The translations under genes and the position numbers were made by a program. Source: Clarireedia homoeocarpa (Eukaryota; Ascomycota; Leotiomycetes; Helotiales; Rutstroemiaceae). From it: a DNA stretch of 64,000 nt. Position 1 is the first letter of the stretch. Each line of letters starts with the position of its first letter. The stretch spans positions 205,215-269,214 of the forward strand of contig LNKV01000029.1 of the NCBI GenBank assembly GCA_001465935.1, written 5' to 3'. Positions 56,082-64,000 of this stretch are shown in pieces. The notes below the pieces were generated by a model. It was not told the origin of the DNA, ran no database searches, and was given only the letters and a program-made list of their open reading frames with translations.

Positions 56082-57611
56082 TTATTCTTCATTCCATAAC
56101 ACCTCCATAATACAATTCGATCCATCCGCCAAATCGACTGCCTTCTTCAATACGAATCGCTCATCCGCTTTTTTGAATATATCCTCCCAGTCTGCTACAG
56201 ATCTTTCACGTGAGCCAAAGTACGAGAGCATATTAAGATCCATGGTTCTTGTGTTTAAAAGTCAGCATGCTTCTCCACGAGGACATCTGTTATCCCACTA
56301 ACCTGAGCCTTTTCTCGGCATACCACGAAAGCTTTCCTGGCTCCGGCAACTGTGGTTCAACAATAACCAAACGTGATCCTTTCTTCAACGCAGGAATCTG
56401 GTTTCGTAAAATCTTGAGGCAGTAGTGGTCCGTCCAATTATGAAGCACAGCTCGAAAAAATATCACATCAGCGCCCCGCACCGTCTGAGGCGTTAGCATA
56501 TCATATGCCATGAAAGTTATTTGACTCGATATCTCAGCAGGAACATGTGATGGCCCATCTTCAATTACATCTGCGAAATCTTGCACGACGAAGGCAAGAG
56601 ACGGAAAAGCTTTTGCAAGTCCAATGCTAACAGGACCGTAACCGCCACCAACATCTAGGATTTTTGCCGAGCCTAGATTTTTCCAGTCGTAGCTGTCAAT
56701 CAATGGTGAAAGGGAGATTCTAGATGCGTAGATGCTCATGGCATTCGCCCAACGCTCACTGCGAATCGGGTTCGCACGCAGTTCATCATAAAGACCTCTT
56801 GTGGTCTGATGGCCCAGGCTGAAACCCTGCGTAGATGCGTTATAAGTACCTGCCCATCGGATTTTTCAATTTGCAATGGAATCATGTACCTACCGATTGA
56901 TTAGGTTCTTCCGCGTATCCGAACTTTTTCAACGCCTCGACAGTCTATGTATTTGTCAGTGACTGTAGTCTTCACGTATACCTACGCATACTTCGAGAAG
57001 AGCATTTTCACATACATAAGCAGCCGCTTGAAACCGTTCTTCGCAGCCGATACCTACGAAGTCTGATACTAATGGATCGGTGGCCAAAAGCTTAGAGGCG
57101 GCGGTATGCACTACTATTCCTGGCCGGACTTCTTGAAAAATATGGTTGGTCATTGCATGTCGTAGTATCCTCCGCGTATCAATAACATTCAACCCGCAAG
57201 CCGAAGATATGTACTCGAAGGTTGCTTCACTATCTACTGGAAAAGTATGAGCCATTTTAAAAGCATAAATGCAGTGGAGGCTGAGGTTATCCATTGGCTA
57301 CGATGTTGTATCAGTTCCTTTTCTGCTCACTTGAAAGTAGAAGTTAAGAAAATACATGAAATACAGACCGAAGTACCCATTAACATGGCGGTTGGTCCTA
57401 GCATTAGGTTGTGTAATTCCATTGTGGCACCGAGAAGCTCAGTATATGCTTTTGCAACGTCTTTTTCTTCGGGTGGAATTGAGAGCCTGGGCGGACCAGA
57501 AACATCGAAAGAAGGGATCGGTAGGCCATGAGAAGTGAGGTATGCGTTGATAGCTGCAGTTGTCTCGGAAATGGTCGTTGCAAGAGTAATAATATTATTT
57601 GGTGAAGACAT
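56082..57611 (-). CDS. SAM-dependent O-methyltransferase (secondary-metabolite type)
   Basis: Five exons (57611-57369, 57297-56992, 56944-56894, 56826-56303, 56247-56082) close to 429 aa. An N-terminal helical dimerisation region precedes the winged-helix segment (MDNLSLHCIYAFKMAHTFPV, then VIDTRRILRHAMTNHIF). The catalytic domain has motif I DVGGGYGPVSIGLAKAFP, the VVQDF acidic strand, DMLTPQTVRGADVIFFRAVLH and the catalytic-base region HNWTDHYCLKIL, then RTMDLNMLSYFGSRER. This is the plant/fungal COMT-like family used on phenols or polyketides. Its position beside two UstYa genes and a RiPP precursor suggests it methylates the peptide product, for instance a Tyr-derived oxygen; that is inference. 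The exon 1 donor (GTCTGT) is the weakest boundary. Confidence 0.83.
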
Positions 57612-58012
57612 TTTCGACCGCAGGCAGAATCCTGTCTTGTGCAAATGGTGCAGGTCAACAATATACTTCCTACAAATACATTGGGATGATAAGATAGATA
57701 AGAGCACGAGTGTGTTGAGCAGTAACCTTACCGAGCCCCATATATGCTCTTGAACTGTACCTAGTAAGCGTAAAGCAGCGCGTGGCGCACACAATTATGT
57801 CACATTCCTAAATTGCCCTAGATCTATATTCATTTCTGATGCTACGGAAGTACTGTAAGACTACATGGACAACTCTTACGTGGATACTTTCAACCAGTGT
57901 AAATCCCAACAGCGGAAGCAATAATTTTCTCTCACTTTTGAACTTGAGGAATGGGAACGATAACAAGGATTCCATGCCTAAAATCCCGAAATGGCAGAAA
58001 GATGTACAGTGT
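57612..58012. other. intergenic between O-methyltransferase and UstYa-1
   Basis: Both neighbours are minus-strand, so this is the methyltransferase promoter and the UstYa-1 3' flank. No gene is seen. Confidence 0.4.
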
Positions 58013-58854
58013 CTAGCTTGGTTGCTCACTGCTCGAGAACGGAAATCGTTCGCTCGCCCAGCGGCTGAGCAATTCCCAGTCTCTACAACTTCGCAACTGC
58101 CCGTCTCCAGATCTGAAATCTCCCAAAGTGTAAAGAGGTGTATCATCCGCTCGACACATCACAGACTGTCTCAGAGAGTCTAAGCAATGGAACTTATGCT
58201 CGAGTGGGGTAGACTGCGGAAGGTCCTTAGCGACCTCCTGCAATGATGTGCGTAGCATTTGCTTATAGACGACAATATGATTAGCTTCTGGTTGTTTCTG
58301 AGAGAATGATATAGGCAAGGCTAGCTGGAGTGAGTCAACCTACGAGACAATGCATCTGATGGTATGCATCAATCATGTAGATGCCTTTGCTTCGATCTCC
58401 TTGGAAGTCTTGTGACCTGGGAAGCCCATGCTTAGATGCCCAACCATGGTCAAGAGCAACGAGGCCAAATGCCGGCCGCAACTCCTTCCATAGGTGATCC
58501 GCAGCCGTACTATTGAACTCGCTGTACTCTGTTGTCCAATATAGCGTTTGCAGCTGCGATGTTCGTTCGACGCCGGCTACTCCAGTGGTTAGTGATCTGC
58601 ACCTAAAGCCGGGTGTTTTGGATTTAGATCTAACAGTATTGCGGTCCCACTATGGGGATGACATTTTGGTTGAACTTTTCCAGAACCAGAAGAACGTTGG
58701 AGAAAGCAAGGACGAGACAGAGAGCGCTTGCAAGCCAGGCTACAACCAGAGTTCTTACATCGCGAGGTGGGGCCTGAACATGATATTCTAAGTAGGTGCT
58801 CTCTGTGTCAAAGCTGTCAGAAGCTGGCAGTGGTCCATAATCTTTATTTTCCAT
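58013..58854 (-). CDS. UstYa-family (DUF3328) oxidative cyclase 1
   Basis: Three exons (58854-58635, 58576-58344, 58297-58013) close to 245 aa. A short cytosolic tail precedes one membrane segment (VVAWLASALCLVLAFSNVLL, residues about 37-56). The lumenal domain has the two hallmark HxxHC motifs: YHQMHCL at the end of exon 2 and HKFHCLDSLRQSVMC in exon 3. The latter is followed by the family C-terminus DDTPL...RSCRDWELLSRWA. Intron 1 has a CACTAAC branch site. UstYa proteins are membrane-anchored, copper-dependent or otherwise metal-dependent enzymes that form the side-chain macrocycle in ustiloxin- and asperipin-type peptides. It is paired with UstYa-2 across a shared promoter. Confidence 0.88.
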
Positions 58855-59516
58855 CTCGGATTATAAGCAAAAAACCAACTACTGAAGTTGCTTTGATTGC
58901 TGGCTGTAAAGAAGGGAAACAGATCTCTTTCATGCCAGATTGTGAGATAGCCTTCACAACATAACAAGAATATAACTCGGAAAAGGCCCCGGGTAATTTA
59001 TCGACATGCAGAAATTTCCATGTCATTCGATATCCATGTTGAGGGAGTTGAACCCTGGGAAAAAAGGGTTGCCCATTTAAGAGACAGAAAGCAAGAACTG
59101 CCTCTGTTTCTTTCGTATCAACTTCGGACATATACTTGCCGTTTTCAGCGCGTTTGGTTAGGGATGTGTAGTTGAGTTGGTGTGGAAAAGTCTGGTTCGG
59201 GTGCAACAGTTAGGTGTATTAGTGAGGCGAGCAGCCTCACTTCCATGCATTAAGTTTTATGCAAGAGCAGTCAGCTATACGAGTATGAACAGGGATTAGA
59301 AACCAAGTCGCAATGCATCTTTACGGCGCCAATTTGTGAAGAAAAAATTACCTATGTTACATTGTACAATTTTATTCCTGCGAGACGCTCCTCTGTCTGA
59401 GCCAGAACTGCTGTAGCAATACCCGCTCCTCGCTCTCGCCTTGATAGTTTTGTATCTAATCTATCAATGCACGATAACTCCAACTCAATATCGAGGAGAC
59501 TCATACTGATTGGAAA
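58855..59516. promoter_or_regulatory. bidirectional promoter between two UstYa genes
   Basis: 662 bp between divergent UstYa genes, suggesting co-regulation. I saw no specific transcription-factor palindrome that I can defend. Confidence 0.5.
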
Positions 59517-60569
59517 ATGGTACTTCATAGAGATGACGATGTATCAGCCGAACCCTTTCTCTCCGGTGCATTGACAGAGTCGCCTGCGGCTGCTGCTCGG
59601 CACGATAGACAAAACCATTACCGTACATCCTGCGGCACCACTGTCCGGCAACGTTCCAGATGGTTATATGTTCATTTCTCCATTATATTTCTTTACACCT
59701 TGATTCTGCTACTCTCAATTTCAAAGATATCTCGAATTACATCAAAGTCGGAGTCCCCCACGACGCACCTTCTTAGTTGTAGGCCCACTCATCAGCTAAA
59801 CTATGAAATTATCTGCGCTGACTATAACTGCTGTGAAGTGCCAGCTCGGCCAGCAATAGAATGGGAAATACGCAAATTCGAGACCAAGACGAGAGGCAAT
59901 CCGTTTGTGGGTGAACCTCGACCAGAACTTGAGGAGGCATGGCATGACCTCCTTCGACGTATGTTATCCACCTATCATTCTACTATAAACAAGGCTCTGA
60001 TTCTTTACAGATGATAATTTACACGTAGATTTCGACGACTTTGATAAGGACATGCCTGTCATAAAGCTGGCAGATGGGTCTGGGGCGATTGCCCAACTGA
60101 CTGTTTTTCACGCGCTCCACTGCTTGGTATGTATACTTTGCACTCTGTTATCATTGCAATTACTGACGATGATGCAGAAAAAGCTGAGACAGTGGGTATA
60201 CAAGGATCATTACTACGCTTCTGCTTCAGAAGCTCGATTGGCTCTTGAAGCAGGACATGCAGGTAGGAAAGCGTCTTGTTGGGGCAATTACCCAGGGCTA
60301 ATATTGTCTACCTGCCATAAGATCACTGCATTGAATATATTCGAGAAAATCTCATGTGCAAACCCGACATCTCCTTGATTACATACAGGTGGGTGAATGG
60401 TACACGAGGTAATGAGAAGATTGGGGAAAGCAAGGCCCCCCTCCCATCAAATAAAGACCTTAGTGATCATGAATGCGTGAACTGGGAACGAATAAATTCA
60501 TGGGCTGAGGATAGAGCATTCGATCTGTTTCGTCTTGACTTACTCCAAATGCCCGGGGGCGACGAATGA
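59517..60569 (+). CDS. UstYa-family (DUF3328) oxidative cyclase 2
   Basis: Four exons (59517-59958, 60011-60126, 60178-60262, 60322-60569) give 296 aa. It has a longer cytosolic N-terminus (about 48 residues), one membrane segment (LYVHFSIIFLYTLILLLSI) and a lumenal domain. The two HxxHC motifs are HALHCL (end of exon 2) and HADHC, created across the exon 3/4 junction and followed by IEYIRENLMCKPDISLITY. The sequence is well diverged from UstYa-1. Dikaritin pathways often need two UstYa enzymes, which this pair matches. It lies 855 bp upstream of the precursor gene on the same strand. Confidence 0.88.
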
Positions 60570-61424
60570 TGCAAATATGGTGTCATTCAGGACAGAAATA
60601 TTTAGAATAGAGTGTCGACAGTTGGCGTAGTAGATAAGGCTGGTAATCGACATCGTATTTCTGCATATAGAATATAAGACCGCAAATAATGACCCATGCT
60701 TTCAATACTCCAAAAATACTTCAAGCAAGAAAGATCTGCAAAACCATAGCCCATGTCATTGCCACTAGCGCAAAACTCTGGACATCTTTCTCCAGCTCCA
60801 GCCTTATCAGTGCTCTGTGATGAATGTATTTTTCGTATGAAACTTCATTCTTACCATGGAGATGGATGGTGTTAGAGGGGGGTTGTATTTCTTCATACAA
60901 GGAAATTTTATGACAATTTATTACACAGGAAAAGTAAGGAAGTATGCTACCATGCGGCGAGGTTGAAGTCCGCTATCAAAGACAACAACCATTGAAGAAT
61001 ATCCAGAGGCGTAGACGCTTCCCCACAGTAAGATTTCTGCACTTGGCTGGAAAGTGATAGTGTTGCGGATATTGTACATGTGGTAGCATACTCTGCACCT
61101 CCGTTTCTATCCTTGATTTTACAGCTCGCTCACAAGACGGTGCCTAACACCGCCGCAAGAACCAAGAATTTTCAGAGCGGTACCACATACGCAAAAGTGA
61201 TAGATCGAAAAAATTCAGCATTGACTCTTCATTTTGGCCTTTGTGCAACTCATATGGTACCGTGGTACTTGCCGAAGAGACAATTTTCGGGACTACACAA
61301 TCTTTAGACTATATAAACAAAGAATCACAGAACTATCTGACATTTCAAGTTCAATCAAGAACGAAAGCGAGTACTTTATCTTAGAAGATTGATTATCCTA
61401 CGAATAACTTCCGAAAACATCACT
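60570..61424. other. upstream region of RiPP precursor gene
   Basis: No gene is seen. The promoter of the precursor includes an ACTATATAAAC TATA-like element at about 61309-61319, roughly 110 bp before the ATG. Confidence 0.45.
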
Positions 61425-61772
61425 ATGCTCCTTAGATCCCTCCTTCACGCGCTCTTAGCGTCTCAAATTGTCGCTATGGCCATTAGGACCACAAGTAAGT
61501 TTCCAGGTTCCTCTCCAGTCAGTGTGTTGCAAAATTCAAAGGGCTAATTGCTTGGTAAAGACGACGCAACTGCTGGTGTCATTCGAGCATTGCATGCCGA
61601 CGAGGCAACAGCCTACGATGAAGTTGCCGCGTGGAAAAGAGACGAGGCAGACACAGACGCAGATGAGGCTACGGCCTACAGTCAAACCTCGGTCTGGAAG
61701 AGGGGTGAAGCTGAAGCTGATGCTGACGAGGCCACGGCCTACGACCAAACTTCGGTTTGGAAGAGGAGTTAA
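61425..61772 (+). CDS. dikaritin-type RiPP precursor with three Kex2-bounded core repeats
   Basis: Two exons (61425-61494, 61561-61772) give 93 aa. Residues 1-19 form a signal peptide (LRSLLHALLASQIVAMA). The rest is three 21-aa (63-bp) repeats. Each has an acidic Asp/Glu/Ala spacer, DEATA, a Tyr-to-Trp heptapeptide (YDEVAAW 42-48, YSQTSVW 63-69, YDQTSVW 84-90) and a Lys-Arg Kex2 site (49-50, 70-71, 91-92). Signal peptide plus repeated, dibasic-bounded, Tyr-containing cores beside UstYa genes is the definition of a ustiloxin/asperipin-like (dikaritin) precursor. Cyclisation by UstYa enzymes, probably involving Tyr and possibly Trp, is inferred. A degenerate fourth unit follows the stop codon (to 61826). 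Confidence 0.87.
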
Positions 61773-62754
61773 GCAGGTATAGACTCTGATTACGCCGCTA
61801 CATATCACCAAATTGCCACTTGGTGAACATGTTGCAATTGGACCGGGGATCATATGTAAAGCAAATTAAGCTGCTCGATACCATGGGAAAGTGTAGGGAT
61901 AAGGCAGTTCACAGCATTCGAATGCCATTGAAGAAATACTCGTTCACTAGAAACCTGATTCATGTGCTTGTCAAATTTACCTAAGATCTATCTTGTGAAT
62001 ATAGTCTTACTATCATCATTGCCGTATGGAAAGTATCCACAGCCTACGAAAGGAAGGTATTATTGCGGCACAATTGTCGAATTCGGGGATACTCCTGATC
62101 AGGATAAATATCCATATCGCTCCACGTTATAATGCGGTTTTAATCGGTTATAGATAAAATATGATCTGAGCTATATCATTGGTTCAAATTTACGGTGTAC
62201 AGTGACATGGATACATTTATTTAACCTGACCACCAAGTATGTGTTGGTGGTTCGTGTATGTTGGAATGTCGAAGTTAGGAGGGGATCGTAGGAGGCGTGG
62301 GGTATGAAGAAGCATTTTCAAGGCGCAGTTGGTTAATACCGGCTTCGAATGTGTAGCTCAATAGTGGTAAACGAAATTGATTGGAAGTCCGCACAAATCA
62401 ATCGGGCCGAAGGGATTGCGGCTGTAGCTTTCTCATCCACTACAAAGGGTGTGTTACATTGTGAAGATATCGGGGCAAATTTCCTTTCGGATGCAGACAT
62501 AATTACGTCTTTGCTTCTCACGCCACATTGGCCGCTTTATGTTGACCGATTAAATGCGCCGCATGTATGGGGCGCAGAATATCACCGTTATGTTCTTCAC
62601 ATAGGATCGTACCTAGGGATTGAGCAGCCTTTATCATTTCGGTACACATAAATGGAAAATGACACAAGGCGTATAAATCTATGGGTGTATGGGCCCTCAC
62701 TACTAAGACCATCCTTTCCTTACACAATTCATTCCTCTTTACTAAATCCTCACT
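61773..62754. other. intergenic with degenerate fourth core repeat
   Basis: The first 54 bases (61773-61826) continue the precursor frame past its TAA through another Tyr...Trp segment to a TGA. The rest shows no supportable gene; an open frame at 62349-62651 lacks support. Confidence 0.5.
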
Positions 62755-64000
62755 ATGGGCCAGTCCAGTGGAGAGGTCGTAGCTTTTGCCGTAATCTTCC
62801 CCCTTCTAGCATTATCCATATGCTTTCTGCGGATCTGGGCTCGTCGTGCAAAGAGTCAACCACTGGCGCCGGATGATCATCTTGTCTTTCTGGCTACGGT
62901 GAGGTGCTTTCTGGGGCTTTGGAGGCACAAAGCTAACCTTGAAGCCAGTTCTTGCTCATAACTACTGGCTCTGTGCCGTTGATATGGCGTAAGTGATTAG
63001 ACATCATTCACTTTACATGATACTGTAACTTACTTTTCCTCAGTCGCTGTTGATGATAATCTAGGCAATCATCAGAAGATTCTTCCAAATGGACGACCAA
63101 TGCCTGCAACGTATACAGCTAATGTGGTATGTATCAACGTTTAATAGGCATGGAAGTATGCTGATAGCTGAACCATATGTAGTTACAGTTGGTCGTGGAG
63201 GTGACTAGCCATATTCCAATTGGACTTTCGAAATGTAGCATTCTGCTGCTTTATTTACGCATATTTCGCGGGAATGTCTTCACAATTACCACATGGACTA
63301 TGTTTGTATTAGTAGTCATTTGGATGGTGGCATTCGCATTCGCCTCCTTATTTCAATGCATCCCGATCCCGCTCTACCTTAGAGTTGGCCAGATGGGTCC
63401 AGGGTTACACTGTATAGAGACGCTCAAGTTGTACTACGCGCACTCCGGATCAGACACAGCGATGGACCTGATCATCATGGCGATTCCATGGCCGCAGATA
63501 TGGAAATTGAAGATGCCTACTAGAACGAAGCTTGCGGTGACCGCAATATTTTTCCTTGGTGCCCTGTAAGCTCGCATGATATTCCTGCATTTAAAGATGC
63601 TGACTTCGAGTAGAGCCACAGCTGCCAGCATCACTCGTATGGTTAACTTCATTTATGCGGGCCGCCAGATAGCTAGAGGAAGTAGAGATATGACTTGTGA
63701 GTTCACGAACCCTTGCTTTTTAGTAGCCTTCCAATTTGTACTGATCTCTTTTAGACCTTGTGGCGCCCACTGTTTATTGGAGTATCATAGAAGGATCACT
63801 CGCAATCATTGCTGCAACATTGCCCACCATACGACCCGTATTTCGACATGTGTCACCTGAAAGTGTCATTGCCAGTATACGAAGTATCTTGTCACTACAA
63901 TCACTACGTTCTGCTGCAGGGACGAACAGAGGCGTAGGCGCAAACGGAAACGACTTGTCGAATATTGTAGGTAAAAACGGCTCCGAAACCTCATCTGCTA
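62755..64000 (+). CDS. rhodopsin-like fungal integral membrane protein (3' end outside window)
   Basis: Six exons are visible and stay in frame: 62755-62898, 62949-62988, 63044-63126, 63183-63565, 63614-63696, and 63755 beyond the edge. The N-terminal helix with RIWARRAKSQPLAPDDHLVF, the ANVLQLVVEVTSHIPIGLSK loop, CSILLLYLRIFRG, the IWMVAFAFASLFQCIPI helix, the CIETLKLYYAHSGSDTAMDL helix and RGSRDMTYLVAPTVYWSIIEG are the signatures of the fungal rhodopsin-domain / PTH11-related family of seven-helix proteins. The ligand is unknown. It may belong to the cluster (sensing or export) or be its right-hand neighbour. Confidence 0.82.

Noticed and set aside
58844..59206. 120-aa minus-strand frame upstream of UstYa-1
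   Set aside because: Overlaps the UstYa-1 leader/promoter; contains no UstYa or other motif.
62349..62651. 100-aa plus-strand frame after the precursor
   Set aside because: No recognisable domain and no leader; probably chance.

Overview
The window is nuclear DNA of a filamentous ascomycete. Nearly every gene carries short GT-AG introns of about 37-180 nt, often with a CTAAC/CTRAY-like branch site. The gene families are fungal: a SesA/NB-ARC receptor, a HET domain, CFEM, an AA5 glyoxal oxidase with CBM18, a CE5 esterase with CBM1, GT71, UstYa proteins and fungal rhodopsin-like membrane proteins. The overall gene content suggests Leotiomycetes (Helotiales, Botrytis/Sclerotinia-like); that placement is inference. 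Exon boundaries were derived by hand from splice signals and reading-frame closure, and no transcript data were available.

Layout. 0.9-3.8 kb: NLR-like receptor (SesA + Gly/Asn/Gln-rich sigma-type amyloid motif + NB-ARC + C-terminal repeats). 4.3-7.3 kb: small unknown protein, aldo/keto reductase, and a small secreted cystine-knot-like peptide gene with a broken start frame. 7.3-11 kb: gene-poor, with an ankyrin pseudogene. 11.1-12.7 kb: GT71 mannosyltransferase. 12.7-17.4 kb: gene-poor, with a 30-bp inverted repeat, a G21 tract and a 44-codon membrane micropeptide gene. 17.5-23.8 kb: SDR, GPI-anchored CFEM protein, methyltransferase, ATG22-like transporter. 23.7-36 kb: accessory/defence-like island. 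It contains a duplicated ATG22/HET tail-to-tail junction flanking a repeat-rich zinc-finger-like gene, followed by a giant sacsin/NO VEIN-type GHKL ATPase whose C-terminus runs into a HET domain across a one-base frameshift. 36.6 kb: YAE1. 40.5-49.5 kb: a three-CBM18 glyoxal oxidase, an annexin-like protein and a CE5 esterase with CBM1. They are separated by long intergenic stretches full of microsatellites. 53.0 kb: a 37-aa membrane micropeptide gene. 54.7 kb: intron-containing tRNA-Gly(CCC).

56-64 kb: the most interesting region. A SAM O-methyltransferase, two divergently transcribed UstYa-family (DUF3328, HxxHC) proteins and a 93-aa secreted precursor lie together, followed by a rhodopsin-like membrane protein that runs off the window. 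The precursor has three 21-aa repeats, each holding a Tyr-to-Trp heptapeptide followed by a Lys-Arg Kex2 site. This is the hallmark layout of a dikaritin (ustiloxin/asperipin/phomopsin-type) ribosomal cyclic-peptide cluster. The predicted core (YxxxxxW: YDEVAAW, YSQTSVW, YDQTSVW) matches no dikaritin I recognise.
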